The notes: generated by a model from the letters alone, not told the origin. A DNA stretch of 64,000 nucleotides from Amycolatopsis sp. NBC_01488 (GCF_036227105.1 NZ_CP109434.1:1988001-2052000); one strand, 5' to 3'. Shown: positions 1-9,452, numbered from the stretch's first letter. Made by a program: numbers and translations.

Positions 1-108
1 CCACCCGGCGGCTCACAACCGATCGGGCCGATCATCCTCCGCAACGGCAAAACCCTGCCGCCACCCAACGACGTCCCCCTGAAGCCAGGCCACGGGGGCA
101 GCCGATGA
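1..108 (+). CDS. C-terminal end of an unidentified protein (partial)
   Basis: An open frame enters from the left edge and ends at TGA 106-108, leaving 35 residues rich in Pro and Gly. It lies 34 bp upstream of the tatB start on the same strand, so it may be the preceding gene of the same operon. No domain is recognisable from so short a tail. Confidence 0.35.
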   Translation, partial: PPGGSQPIGPIILRNGKTLPPPNDVPLKPGHGGSR

Positions 109-142
109 CGAGGCGGGCCACAATGGACACCGAGGAGGCGGC

Positions 143-638
143 ATGTTCGGTCTCAGCCTGGAACATCTGCTGATCCTGCTGATCGCCGCCCTGTTCATCC
201 TCGGCCCCGAACGGCTGCCTGAATCCACCCGCTGGCTGGCACAGAACGTCCGCAAGATCCGCAGCTTCGCTTCCGGCGCGCAAGAGCAGCTCCGATCAGA
301 GCTCGGGCCGGAGCTCCGGGAGCTACGCAAACCCCTGCAGGACCTGCAATCGCTCCGGACGTTCAACCCGAAGACCGCACTCACCCACTTGGCCGTGGCA
401 TCGTGATTTGGCCCCGGTTCGGCACCGTCGGGATCCAGTCACTGCAACACCTTTCGACGCTGGTGTTGCGATCACCTCTGGAACTCAAGATGCCGAACTG
501 GGGCCAATTCGACTTGCCGAAACCACCCACTACCTCCTCGAGGACACCGCACCGCCGGTGACCACCACCGCGGCAACGCCCACTGTCACACCATTGCGAG
601 CAGGCGAGCGAGCACCCGTCGACCCGGACGCCACCTGA
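143..638 (+). pseudogene. tatB: tatB (twin-arginine translocase subunit), interrupted by a 142-bp insertion
   Basis: TatB works with TatC in recognising folded twin-arginine substrates at the inner membrane. The start (ATG 143, GGAGG about 10 nt upstream) opens with MFGLSLEHLLILL and then LGPERLP, the typical TatB transmembrane helix and hinge, followed by an amphipathic helix. The frame stops early at 404-406. The expected TatB tail, ending GERAPVDPDAT, lies in another frame up to 638. Removing one copy of the 8-bp repeat CACCCACT (382-389 and 524-531) plus the 134 bp between them joins the frames exactly as ...KTALTHYLLEDTAPP..., giving 117 residues, a normal TatB length. The insertion therefore split a functional gene. 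The 87-residue N-terminal product keeps the membrane helix and could retain some activity, but the acidic tail is lost. Confidence 0.8.
390..523. mobile_element. 134-bp MITE-like insertion in tatB with 8-bp target duplication
   Basis: The element is bounded by perfect 8-bp direct repeats CACCCACT at 382-389 and 524-531. Inside, 406-424 (ATTTGGCCCCGGTTCGGCA) and 491-509 form a 19-bp inverted repeat with two mismatches, and weaker inverted similarity (GGCA) continues outward toward the ends. There is no coding capacity. Size, inverted repeats and target duplication fit a non-autonomous miniature inverted-repeat element. The family is unknown and no matching transposase ends were seen in the window. 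Confidence 0.75.
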
Positions 639-839
639 TCCACCCCGGAAGCCGACCACACCAATTCGCGATGCGGGCACGACAAGGTCTTGCGAGCGGG
701 CTCGCCCTCGCCAGCGCTGCGCGTCGACATGCACGCGCCGCTGATGGGTGGAACCTCGTCGAACGAGCCGTTCGACCCGCAACGGGGGCCAGCTGAGGAA
801 GCGGGATCTGCAGACCCCTATCGTCGCACCACGAATTGG

Positions 840-1578
840 GGAGCACGGGCACCTGCGGTGCCCGGGCCAGCTCGAGGGTCTCGAACCAGGTGGCGGTCAG
901 GCCCAGGCGGTCGTAGCGCAGCAGCCGGCAGTAGGCGGCCGCCTGGAACTGCCCGTGACCGATTCCACGATCCGGGCCAGCAGAACGTAACCGGTGTCGG
1001 AGTAGTGGAACAGCGCGCCGAGGGCGCCGTAGGGGTGGCCGTGATCCATCACCCAGCCGATCTGCTCGTCGGGAGCCAATGCCGGTGCAAGGCCGTCAAA
1101 GCTGCCTCGCGGTAGCTGTCGTCGTTGGCGTAGTAGTACTGACCGCTGGTGTGGTCGAGCAGCATGCGCACGGTGATCAGGTCCGGGTCGTAGCCGCCGC
1201 GACGCATAGGTCGAGGTACGGCGATGGGAGGTACCGGGCAACGGCGGCGTCGAGGGTCACCCGGCGCTGGTCGAGGAGCGTGAGCACGGCCGCCGCGGTG
1301 AAGGTCTTGCCGGCGTTGAGCAGGGTGCCGGCGGCTCGATCGGCCTTCCCGACCGCCCGTTCCCAGCGCAGACCCGATGCGTCCACTCGCGCAGCGATGC
1401 CCGGCACCGCCGGTGATCGGGCGAACTGCGTGGCGAGAACGCTGTCCAGCACGGGCATCACTGTGCCCTGGGCGGACGCCGCCGCGCCAGGGGCGGCGCC
1501 CAGCACACCGGCGCTGGGCACGCCTGTGCTCAGCACGGCCAGCACGAGCAGGCGCGCTGCTCCACGGTTGATCCTCAC
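840..1578 (-). pseudogene. Decayed exported serine hydrolase / D-Ala-D-Ala carboxypeptidase-like protein
   Basis: The gene starts at GTG 1578 behind a strong GAGGAGG and opens with a signal peptide (Arg-rich start, hydrophobic core, Ala-rich cleavage region). Similarity to the class C beta-lactamase-like family then continues across several frames: GKTFTAAAVLTLLDQ, then ITVRMLLDHTSGQ about 1190-1120, then HYSDTGYVLLARIVE about 1010-970, then LGLTATWFETLE about 900-860. At least three frameshifts are therefore needed. The SxxK position reads NAGK, so the catalytic serine is Asn even in the intact stretch. Not functional; the exact 3' end is uncertain. Confidence 0.75.
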
Positions 1579-1877
1579 TTGCCCTCCTCGGGGCCGACAT
1601 CGGTGATCTCACTTGTCGGATCCGCCGGGCGGCAGTCATTGCCCCGTAGGGAAATCTGCGCCCTCCCACCCAAAGACTGAGGGAGGTTGCGGACACTGCC
1701 CGCTCTGCCGGCAGCAGTCCGCCTGCGGAGGTACGGATGTCGCCGCAAGAGGCCGTGGTGGACGGCGTGGAAGCTGGCCCGCGACTCCTCCGGCTGCACG
1801 AACACCTTCGCAACGATGCACCGGGATGCCTGGCCTGTACACAGCATCACCCACGTGCCGATCAGAAGTGCGACAGC

Positions 1878-2675
1878 TCAGCGATCCGGGCGTTGGCCGA
1901 CCTCGCCGCTCCGATGCGGCGAACGTTCCTCGTCCCCGACACCAAGGCCATCCAGATGCTGCTGCGGATCTCCAGGCTGGACCGGGTGGCCACCATCCGC
2001 TGAGCCCGTGGTGGGCTTGACGGGCTTGGGTCCCTCGGTGGGCTCGGTCGGCTCGGCGGGGCGAACGCGGCGGCGCCGAACGATCCAGCGGGCGACCAGC
2101 AACGCAACCAGCACGGCAAGCGCGGCCAACACCCACCACTCGTACCGCTGAAACTGGCCGTAGATGACCTCGATGTGATCACCGGCGAAGTAGCCGGCCG
2201 AGGTCCACACACCCACCCACAGCGCCGCGCCGAGGGCGTTGAAGGCAAGGAACCGCCACCACGACATGCCAGCCAGCCCCGCCACGATGCCGTTGGCCTG
2301 ACGCAGGCCGTCGATGAACCGGGCGATGACGACGACAAGGCCGCCGCGCCTGTCGAAGAACTTCTCCGCCTTCGCCAGCCGTTCTTCGGTCAGAAACAGT
2401 CGACGCCCCAGGCGCAAGACAAGTTTGCGGCCACCGAAGTGACCGATGACGAAACCGACATTGTCCCCGCCAGTCGCGGCCAGGAAACCAATGACGCCGA
2501 CGACAACGATGTTGAGCTGACCTGCGCCGGCATAGACACCGGCGACGATCAGGATGCTCTGCCCAGGAACGGGCGGACCGAAGCCCTCGACGAACACCAA
2601 GCCAAACACCGCGAGATAGCCATAGTGCGCCAGCACCGGTGCCAACGAGGCCAGGATACCGGGTAGGTGCGGCAC
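1878..2675 (-). CDS. DedA-family membrane protein with a long hydrophilic tail
   Basis: DedA (VTT/SNARE-associated) proteins are polytopic inner-membrane proteins linked to undecaprenyl-phosphate or phospholipid flipping. The start is GTG 2675 with GGAGGTGAT 7 nt upstream. Upstream codons in the same frame lack membrane character. The 265-residue product shows the family signatures: FVEGFGPPVPGQ near the N-terminus, GGDNVGFVIGHFGGRKL, then FFDRRGGLVVVIARFIDGLRQ and a membrane segment before RWIVRRRR. The last ~60 residues are Pro/Glu/Thr-rich and hydrophilic, longer than in compact DedA proteins. It diverges from kup. The substrate cannot be read from sequence. Confidence 0.85.
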   Translation of the reverse strand: MPHLPGILASLAPVLAHYGYLAVFGLVFVEGFGPPVPGQSILIVAGVYAGAGQLNIVVVGVIGFLAATGGDNVGFVIGHFGGRKLVLRLGRRLFLTEERLAKAEKFFDRRGGLVVVIARFIDGLRQANGIVAGLAGMSWWRFLAFNALGAALWVGVWTSAGYFAGDHIEVIYGQFQRYEWWVLAALAVLVALLVARWIVRRRRVRPAEPTEPTEGPKPVKPTTGSADGGHPVQPGDPQQHLDGLGVGDEERSPHRSGEVGQRPDR

Positions 2676-3010
2676 GACATCACCTCCGTCGCCGCTGTCA
2701 GCAACCGTCGATTTACCCCGGCATCGATGAACCAAACGTCCCAAACGGGTCGGCACAGACGTCGGTTGACGGCGTCTACCCCGCCACAGGACACCCGGCC
2801 ACAGCGCACGACCCGCGCCTTTACGGACATCCAGCACGTTCCGGAATTGGACTCGCCGAACACCACGTCGGCGGCCAGCCCGACGGCGGCCACCCGTCCA
2901 GCGGCGAGACTTCCCCGAGGCCACCACCTGGGCCGCGCTCAGGTGAACCCTGCCGGTCCCTCGGCAGTGTCTGCGCGGTTCCCTGTGGCGGGGGTGGGCA
3001 CACTGACCGG
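2676..3010. other. Divergent intergenic region between dedA and kup
   Basis: 335 bp with no convincing gene. It must contain both divergent promoters. No strong operator palindrome and no riboswitch architecture is evident by eye. Confidence 0.4.
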
Positions 3011-4945
3011 GTGAGCTCTGAACACAACGAACCGAAGCCGTCCGCGCGCGACACCGAACACCCCCGGCGGCCCGCGGCGGTCACTCTGGCCCTGGGAGCA
3101 CTCGGTGTGGTGTTCGGGGACATCGGCACCAGCCCGCTGTACGCGCTGCAAACCGTCTTCTCGATCGACAACGGCGGGGTACGGCCAGTGCCCGACGACG
3201 TCTACGGCGTGCTGTCGCTGGTCTTGTGGTCGATCCTGCTCGTCGTGTCGGTGAAGTATGTGCTGTTCGTGATGCGCGCCGACAACGACGGCGAAGGCGG
3301 CATCCTGGCGCTGGCCACGCTCATCCGCCGACGGGTCCCCGGCCGGGCCCGGCTGGCCGCGCTGGCGACGACCCTGGGGGTAGTGGGTGCGTCGCTGTTC
3401 TTCGGCGACAGCGTCATCACTCCCGCCATCTCCGTGCTGTCCGCGGTCGAGGGCATCGACGTCGTCACCCCCAGCATCCGCGACGCCATCCTGCCCATCG
3501 CCGCGATCATCCTGATCGTCCTGTTCCTCGCGCAGCGGTTCGGCACCCACCGGGTGGGCCGGCTGTTCGGCCCCGTTATGCTGCTGTGGTTCCTGGCACT
3601 GGCGCTGCTCGGCCTACCGCACATCCTCCAGCGCCCCGGAATCCTGCGAAGCCTCTCCCCCACCTATGCCGCCGACTTCGTTTTCGAACACCCATACGTC
3701 GCCTTCATCGCCATGGGCGCCGTGGTGCTGGCCATCACCGGCGCCGAAGCCCTCTACGCCGACATGGGGCACTTCGGCCGTCCGCCGATCCGCCGGGCCT
3801 GGTTTGCCGTCGTTTTTCCCGCGCTGACGTTGAACTACCTCGGCCAGGGGGCGCTGATCCTGGGACAGCCTGACGCCGTGCGCAACCCGTTCTACCTGCT
3901 CGTCCCAGACTGGGCGCAGATCCCGATGGTCGCGCTGGCGACCTTCGCCACCGTCATCGCGTCCCAGGCAGTCATCTCCGGCGCTTTCTCGGTGACCCGG
4001 CAGGCGATCCGGCTGGGCTTCCTGCCGCACCTGACCGTCCGGCACACCTCGGCGCGGGAGAGCGGCCAGATCTACGTACCCGGAGTGAACTGGCTGCTGA
4101 TGGGCGCCGTGCTCGTCCTGATGGTCACATTCGGCTCGTCGGCTTCGCTGGCCACCGCCTACGGGGTAGCCGTCACCGGCACGCTGTTGCTGACCACCGC
4201 CCTGTTCCTGATCCTGGCCGGCGCCGCATGGCAGTGGCCGTGGTGGCGGCTGGTGCTGGTGGCCGTGGTCTTCGGTGGCCTCGAGCTGACTTTCTTCGCC
4301 GCCAACCTGACCAAGATCGTGCACGGCGGCTGGCTGCCGCTGCTGCTGGGCGGGCTGGCCGTCACGACCATGCTGGTATGGCAGCGCGGCCGCCGCCTCG
4401 TCACCGCCCGGCGCACCGAAACCGAAGGCCGGCTCTCGGACTTCGTCGACCAGCTGCGCGACCACCCGCCCACGCGAGTCCCGGGCACTGCCGTGTTCCC
4501 GCACCCGACCAAGGAGACCGTCCCGCTGGCGCTGCGCGCCAACGCCGAGTTCAACGGCGTCGTGCACGAACACGTCGTGATCGTCTCCATGGTCTTCGAG
4601 AACGTGCCGCACGTGTCCCGCAACGAGCGCCTCGCCGTCGACTCCCTGTCCCACGCCCACGACGGCATCGTGCACCTGTCGGTCCGGTTCGGCTTCCACG
4701 ACGACGCCGACATCCCCGCAGCGCTGCGCGACGCGTTCATGCTCACCACCGAACTCGAGACCGACCTGGACAACGCGTTCTACTTCCTCTCCAGAGTCAC
4801 CATCAACCCCGGTCCGCCGGGCGGCATGCCCCGCTGGCAGAAGTGGCTGTTCATCGGCCTGGCGCACAACGCCCCCTCCCAGGCGGCCGCGTTCCGGCTG
4901 CCCGTCGACCGCACCGTCGTGATGGGGACCACGATCCAGCTGTAG
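3011..4945 (+). CDS. kup: KUP-family low-affinity potassium uptake protein
   Basis: KUP/HAK transporters import K+ with H+. The 644-residue protein from GTG 3011 is of normal family length. The start was chosen because the conserved core begins soon after (LGALGVVFGDIGTSPLYAL), the canonical KUP signature in TM1. Other family blocks follow: NDGEGGILAL, FFGDSVITPAISVLSAVEG, GAEALYADMGHFG and LNYLGQGALIL. About twelve membrane segments fill residues ~30-430, and a cytosolic C-terminal domain ends the protein. No strong Shine-Dalgarno lies directly before GTG 3011, so the exact start is less certain than the identity. The reverse strand carries a long open frame that is a high-GC shadow. Confidence 0.93.
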   Translation: MSSEHNEPKPSARDTEHPRRPAAVTLALGALGVVFGDIGTSPLYALQTVFSIDNGGVRPVPDDVYGVLSLVLWSILLVVSVKYVLFVMRADNDGEGGILALATLIRRRVPGRARLAALATTLGVVGASLFFGDSVITPAISVLSAVEGIDVVTPSIRDAILPIAAIILIVLFLAQRFGTHRVGRLFGPVMLLWFLALALLGLPHILQRPGILRSLSPTYAADFVFEHPYVAFIAMGAVVLAITGAEALYADMGHFGRPPIRRAWFAVVFPALTLNYLGQGALILGQPDAVRNPFYLLVPDWAQIPMVALATFATVIASQAVISGAFSVTRQAIRLGFLPHLTVRHTSARESGQIYVPGVNWLLMGAVLVLMVTFGSSASLATAYGVAVTGTLLLTTALFLILAGAAWQWPWWRLVLVAVVFGGLELTFFAANLTKIVHGGWLPLLLGGLAVTTMLVWQRGRRLVTARRTETEGRLSDFVDQLRDHPPTRVPGTAVFPHPTKETVPLALRANAEFNGVVHEHVVIVSMVFENVPHVSRNERLAVDSLSHAHDGIVHLSVRFGFHDDADIPAALRDAFMLTTELETDLDNAFYFLSRVTINPGPPGGMPRWQKWLFIGLAHNAPSQAAAFRLPVDRTVVMGTTIQL

Positions 4946-5715
4946 GCCTCTCGGTGAGCGCGCCGGACGCCGGCCTCCTTCATACGGCCTGACGGTCGCC
5001 CGGCGGCAACACTTTTGCCTGTACCGGACGGTGCAGCCGCTCCCCGCCGATACGCGCTGGCGCCCGTTGCCGGTTTTCTCGATACCGACGGGCGCCGCTC
5101 AGCGTCCACGCAACGTACAATCGGCCTTTCGGACGACAATTTCCGCGACTTCGGGGTCTGCACACCGGAGGGTCGGTCCGGCCGATGTCCGTGGACCGGC
5201 CAGCAGCCTTGGACGCCCGGCAGGTCGGTCGCCGCGGCAGACCTCGCCGTTTTCGTCAGAAGGTGCCGTCTCGACGGCCCCGTGAGGGTCGTGCCGGACG
5301 CGACAGCTCGGTTTGCGACTGGCCGCTACCTGCACTTACCGAACTCACAGGGATGAAACGGTAGAAACCTGACCAGGCGGCCGGCCGGATCGGGCACCGG
5401 CTCCCGGGAAGGCGGGGGTCGGAGAATGGCGGAATACGCATCGGACCGGGTATCCCGGCGGCGGGCGATGCCTGACCGGATAGCCTTTGGCTTGACGGTC
5501 GCGACACTACTGGGCGGAGTCTGGTTCGGCTGGTCGGAGCTGTATTCGGCAGTGGACGGCCCCACCCGCCAACCGGTGCCCGCCCATCGGAAGCCGGCGG
5601 CGTCGACCGGCTCGGGGCTCGATCGGTCTGCCTTACGCCGGGCGTCGCGATTCTCGGCGCCAGCGGAGATGGCCCTGTCCCTCGCGAACCGGGAGGCCGA
5701 TCGGTGTTCGCGGCA
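4946..5715. other. Region without a convincing gene between kup and the VWA remnant
   Basis: About 770 bp. The only structure noted is an open frame from 5426 (+) whose first ~45 residues include one possible transmembrane helix (IAFGLTVATLLGGVWFG). Its remainder is antisense to the VWA remnant and is not protein-like. It could be a small membrane protein remnant or chance; no homology recognised. Confidence 0.3.
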
Positions 5716-6342
5716 TCAGGGAAGCGGTTGGCCGAGCAGCAGTGAACTGAAAGCGGCTGCGATGAGCGCGATCACACCGAGTGCCATCCACGGCCTGCTG
5801 GCATCCGCGTCCCGGATCTCGTAGCCGATGTGCTGGCCGAGATCGGCGTAGACCTTGTTAATCTCCTCGGCGCTGGCGGCCTTGAAGTACTGCACACCCG
5901 ACAGCCGCGCGATTTCCTGTACGGCCTCGTCGTCAACCGGGACCGGGGCGGGTCTGCCATCGATGTCGACGACGCCGTTCTTGGTCCCCGAACGAGATAC
6001 CTGAGACCGGGACACCTTGCTGTTCCGCGGCCAGTGCCGCGGTGTAGGCACCCCGGGGGGCGGGGAGATCCTGGGGCACGGTCTGCTTGCCGTCGGTCAT
6101 CAGCACGATCCGCGCCGGGGCGGGCCGTCGACACCGCCCACGACGGCCGAGAGTGCCTCGATGGCCTGCAGCGCGGCGAACAAACCCTCCCCGTGGCGGT
6201 GGACTGAGCCAGCTGGAGCGTGTCGATCACCTGGACCACACCTCTCGCGGCGAGTGGTGGGGCTGACCAGGAGCGTCGCGGATCCCGCGAACGACACCAT
6301 GCCGAGGTTGATCCCATAGTCGGCGGCGAACTGGGTACCCAT
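5716..6342 (-). pseudogene. Remnant of a VWA-domain membrane protein
   Basis: Pieces of a von Willebrand factor A membrane protein (the ~330-residue actinobacterial type) lie in successive frames: GINLGMVSFAGSATLLVSPT near 6310, [17 protein letters not shown] near 6210, a [13 protein letters not shown] block near 6070, and finally EEINKVYADLGQHIGYEIRD plus a C-terminal transmembrane helix ending at 5716. At least three frameshifts separate them. The N-terminal part, including the DxSxS metal-site motif, is missing: similarity stops at about 6342, just before the CsbD-like gene. Not functional. Confidence 0.75.
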
Positions 6343-6401
6343 AATGCGCTGGCTGGGCGACGGGCTGTCCGGGAGCGTCCTAGTGAGGAAAGGTGCGCGT
6401 T

Positions 6402-6584
6402 ATGAGCGACAAGTTGGAGAACAAGGGCGAAGAGCTCAAGGGTCGGGCCAAGGAAGCCGTTGGCGATGCCACGGGCAACGAGCAGTGGCAGGCCGAGGGC
6501 AAGGCGGACCAGGCCAAGGGTGCGCTGAAGCAGGCGGGCGAGAAGGTCAAAGACGCGGTCAAGGGCGTGACGCACAAGGACTGA
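6402..6584 (+). CDS. CsbD-like stress-response small protein
   Basis: A 60-residue, highly charged, Lys/Glu/Ala-rich protein starting MSDKLENKGEELKGRAKEA, the standard opening of the CsbD family. CsbD proteins are small hydrophilic proteins often induced by general or osmotic stress; the biochemical role is unknown. ATG 6402 is preferred over the upstream in-frame GTG 6393 because it gives the canonical N-terminus and has GAGGAAAGG upstream. It is intact although it abuts a decayed VWA gene. Confidence 0.85.
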   Translation: MSDKLENKGEELKGRAKEAVGDATGNEQWQAEGKADQAKGALKQAGEKVKDAVKGVTHKD

Positions 6585-7091
6585 TTCGCGTCGGTCGGCT
6601 GCCGCACTTCCTGTCTGGCGGGGGTGCGGCAGTTTCGCGTTGTCGGGCGTTGCTCAGTCACCCGGGACGATGAATGCGCGTGTCGTTCGGCGGCGGCCGG
6701 GGCCTTCTAGGCTGGGAAGGCGTGGCCCCGGTCCGCGTGGCCAGGCCTGAAGCCGCCCAGCTGCTCGAGCCGGAGTCCGGCGCCGCGTCCTTTGCGATCT
6801 GCGGGCCTGGTGGGGCGCCGCGTTGCGTAAGCGGTGCACGGTGATCGGTCCGGCTGCCATGCGTTGAACCGTTGGTCGAGCACCTTGGCGACTCTTGGTG
6901 TGGCGGCGGCGCGGGCACGGATCGCGACCGTGGCCACACTGATCATCCACACCTCGTTTGGGAAAACGCGCCAGCAGCTCCCGGAATATGCCGAGCGATC
7001 TCCGGCAATAGCGAGGGTCAACCGACTGAGTGAATCGAGGAGTTTGCAGAGCTCTAACCCCATATTGGACGGCCACCTACCCGCATGTTCA
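6585..7091. other. Region without a convincing gene
   Basis: About 500 bp between the CsbD-like gene and murT. Open frames exist on the minus strand (6654-7076) but show no family signature, no good ribosome binding site and no membrane or motif pattern. Treated as non-coding or decayed. Confidence 0.3.
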
Positions 7092-7097
7092 TACTCT
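7092..7097 (+). promoter_or_regulatory. Possible -10 element for a leaderless murT transcript
   Basis: TACTCT (TAnnnT type) ends 7 nt before ATG 7105, the spacing expected for transcripts that begin at the start codon. No Shine-Dalgarno is visible upstream of this ATG. Leaderless mRNAs are common in actinobacteria. Weak single-site evidence. Confidence 0.3.
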
Positions 7098-7104
7098 CAC
7101 AACC

Positions 7105-8367
7105 ATGACTGGTTCGTTCGCCTTTCGCGCCCGGGCCGCCCTGCCCCTCAGGACGGCGCTGGCCGCCGGCCTGGGCAGGCTCGCGACCCGCGGCTCACGC
7201 GCAGCCGGGTTGGGCCGTGGCGCAGTCATCGGCGGCCGGGTCATTCTCGCCCTGCAGCCGACCGCACTCGCCGATCTGTGCCGCGACAAGGTCGTCGTGC
7301 TGGTCACCGGCACGAACGGGAAGACGACGACCACCTGCATGCTGGCTCGTGCGATGAATGTGCTGGCCGCCGTCGCGTGCAACGACACCGGGGCCAACAT
7401 GCCCGACGGACTGGCCGCGGCCCTCGCGGCCGACCCGAACGCGCCGTGCGCCGTGCTCGAAGTCGACGAAAACCATTTACCTGCCGTGCTGGCCGACGTC
7501 ACCCCGGCCATGGTCGTGCTGCTCAACCTCAGCCGGGACCAACTGGATCGCACCGGCGAGGTACGCCGGACCGAGAGGGTACTGCGAGCCGCGCTCGCGC
7601 AGTGCTCGTCAACGGTCGTGCTTGCCAACTGCGACGACGTCCTGGTGACATCAGCGGCATGGGGTGCCGCGATACCGCTGTGGATATCACCGGGCACCAC
7701 GTGGCGACGCGACGGTGCCAGCTGCCCCCGATGCGGCAGCGCGATACGCGAAACCGTCGGCCACTGGTCTTGTTTCTGCGGCTTCGCACGCCCCGAACCC
7801 CGGTGGACCGTCGACCGCGGCGGAGACCTGATGCACGCGGGCGGGCTCCGGGTGCCCCTGGCGACGTCGTTGCCCGGGGAGGTGAACAGGCACAATCTCG
7901 CGTTCGCCACGGCCGCCGCCGCCTCATTAGGGGTCCCGGCCGCTGCGGCTGCTGCCGCCGCCGGATCAGTCCGCGAGGTCGACGGCCGCTATCGCCTCGC
8001 CTCCTACGGCAACCACACGGTGCGAATCCTGTTGGCCAAGAACCCGGCGGGCTGGGCCGAAACCCTACACATCCTCGGGTCGAATGCAGCGCCGGCCGTG
8101 CTCGCGGTCAACGCGCGGCAGGCCGACGGAGCCGACTTGTCCTGGCTGTGGGACGTGAACTTCGAAAGCCTGCGTGGACGCCGCGTCGTGGTCTCCGGCG
8201 AGCGACTGATGGACCTCTCGGTACGCCTGAGCTACGGCGAAGTCGCCCACTGGATCGAGCCGGACCCGCTCGAGGCCATCACTCGCCTGCCCCCGGGACC
8301 GGTCGACCTCGTGGCCAACTACACGGCCTTCCGCGACGTGACTGCGAGGCTTCCGCATGACCAGTGA
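7105..8367 (+). CDS. murT: MurT-type lipid II isoglutaminyl synthase, ligase subunit
   Basis: With GatD, MurT amidates the D-Glu of the peptidoglycan stem on lipid II to D-isoglutamine, using ATP and glutamine-derived ammonia. The 420-residue product has the Mur-ligase P-loop GTNGKTTTT near residue 70, the Mur-ligase-like central domain with NLSRDQLDRTGE, and the MurT zinc ribbon CPRCGS...CFCGF, which lacks counterparts in MurC-F. The C-terminal DUF1727-like domain follows. It overlaps gatD by 11 bp, implying translational coupling. Actinobacteria normally carry one core murT-gatD pair, so this copy in an accessory region may be a second one; that cannot be tested here. Confidence 0.9.
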   Translation: MTGSFAFRARAALPLRTALAAGLGRLATRGSRAAGLGRGAVIGGRVILALQPTALADLCRDKVVVLVTGTNGKTTTTCMLARAMNVLAAVACNDTGANMPDGLAAALAADPNAPCAVLEVDENHLPAVLADVTPAMVVLLNLSRDQLDRTGEVRRTERVLRAALAQCSSTVVLANCDDVLVTSAAWGAAIPLWISPGTTWRRDGASCPRCGSAIRETVGHWSCFCGFARPEPRWTVDRGGDLMHAGGLRVPLATSLPGEVNRHNLAFATAAAASLGVPAAAAAAAAGSVREVDGRYRLASYGNHTVRILLAKNPAGWAETLHILGSNAAPAVLAVNARQADGADLSWLWDVNFESLRGRRVVVSGERLMDLSVRLSYGEVAHWIEPDPLEAITRLPPGPVDLVANYTAFRDVTARLPHDQ

Positions 8368-9229
8368 ATCCGTCGTTCGCATCGGCCTGTTGCTGCCTGA
8401 CCTACTCGGTACCTACGGCGACTGCGGCAACGCCGAGGTGTTGCATCGCCGTCTCGCGTGGCGAGACATCCCGGCCACGGTCGTCCCCCTCCCGCTGGGC
8501 GCAGCCATTCCTGCCTCACTCGATGTCTATCTTCTCGGGGGCGGTGAAGATTCCGCGCAAACCCTGGCCGCCAAGGTCCTCACCCGACAGCCCGGTCTTC
8601 TTCGCGCCGTCGACCGCGGTGCCCCGGTTCTCGCGGTGTGCGCCGGCCTTCAGCTGCTCGGACGACAGTTCACCCTGGACTACGGTGCGCTCCAGCCGGG
8701 CGCCGGGCTGCTCGATGTCGTCACCACACCGGCCACGCACCGTTCGATCGGCGAAGTCATCACCCAACCCGAACCGAGTCTGCTCAGCGAACCGCTGACT
8801 GGGTTTGAGAATCACCGCGGGTACACCGAACTGGGGCCTGCGGCGCACCCACTCGGCCGTGTCATCCGCGGCAACGGCAACGGCAACGGCGTGGACGGCG
8901 TCGTGCAGGGCCGTGTCATCGGCACCTATCTGCACGGCCCGGTGCTCGCCCGCAATCCGGAGCTTGCGGATCTCCTCTTGAGCTGGGTCATCGGCCGCCC
9001 GCTCCCGCCGGTCGAGCTCGTCGGATTGACCGAACTCAGGCGACAACAGCTGGGTCGCCTGTCAGCGGCCAGTCGCCGTCGCCGACGACGACCGTGGAAC
9101 CCCTTTCACCAGTTGGTCGGGGGACCCGCCGCTCGTGGCGACGCGCCGCATCCGTGGCCCAAGATCGATCGAGCGTCGGCCACGGACACGGCCATCGGCG
9201 CTGCGGTACGGCCGGCTGACGGCGAGTGA
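8357..9229 (+). CDS. gatD: GatD-type lipid II isoglutaminyl synthase, glutamine amidotransferase subunit
   Basis: A class I (triad) amidotransferase of the CobB/CobQ-like group that supplies ammonia to MurT. The nucleophile Cys95 lies in LAVCAGLQLLG and the partner His193 in GTYLHGPVLARNPELAD, both at positions expected for GatD. The start overlaps the end of murT (ATG 8357, murT stop 8367). The 290-residue protein is longer than minimal GatD (~240-250): after about residue 235 an Arg-rich patch and a hydrophilic tail are added. No catalytic residue is missing. Confidence 0.9.
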   Translation: MTSESVVRIGLLLPDLLGTYGDCGNAEVLHRRLAWRDIPATVVPLPLGAAIPASLDVYLLGGGEDSAQTLAAKVLTRQPGLLRAVDRGAPVLAVCAGLQLLGRQFTLDYGALQPGAGLLDVVTTPATHRSIGEVITQPEPSLLSEPLTGFENHRGYTELGPAAHPLGRVIRGNGNGNGVDGVVQGRVIGTYLHGPVLARNPELADLLLSWVIGRPLPPVELVGLTELRRQQLGRLSAASRRRRRRPWNPFHQLVGGPAARGDAPHPWPKIDRASATDTAIGAAVRPADGE

Positions 9230-9425
9230 TTCACGATTGCCCGGCTCCCAGTGCGCGGGCTGGCCGCAGCGGCTTGGCTGCCGTCTGGACCCGCTGTTCG
9301 CGCCAGGTCAGTCTCCACAGGCAGGGGTCCGTTCCGGTGTGGCATCTGCGCTGGTCAGTCGCTTGCCGTGAGGTTCGCGGCGTTGGTCACCGTGGACAGT
9401 GACCCGTCCGAAGCACCGCTTATCT

Positions 9426-9452
9426 AGGCCCCGACAGGGAAAGACGGGGCCT
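9426..9452 (+). terminator. Terminator-like hairpin
   Basis: AGGCCCCG (9426-9433) and CGGGGCCT (9445-9452) form an 8-bp stem with an 11-nt loop about 200 bp downstream of gatD. There is no U tract, so strength and direction are uncertain. Confidence 0.35.

Noticed and set aside
2676..3010. c-di-AMP (ydaO-type) riboswitch upstream of kup
   Set aside because: Potassium transporters can carry such switches, but no matching conserved core or pairing was visible by eye in this interval.
3614..4867. Long antisense open frame (about 417 codons) opposite kup
   Set aside because: Composition is Gly/Gln/Asp/Arg-rich with no motif; a typical high-GC reverse-frame shadow of a conserved transporter gene.
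5426..5824. Possible small membrane protein on the + strand
   Set aside because: One hydrophobic stretch only, no good ribosome binding site, and its second half is antisense to the VWA remnant. Mentioned in the region note but not called as a gene.
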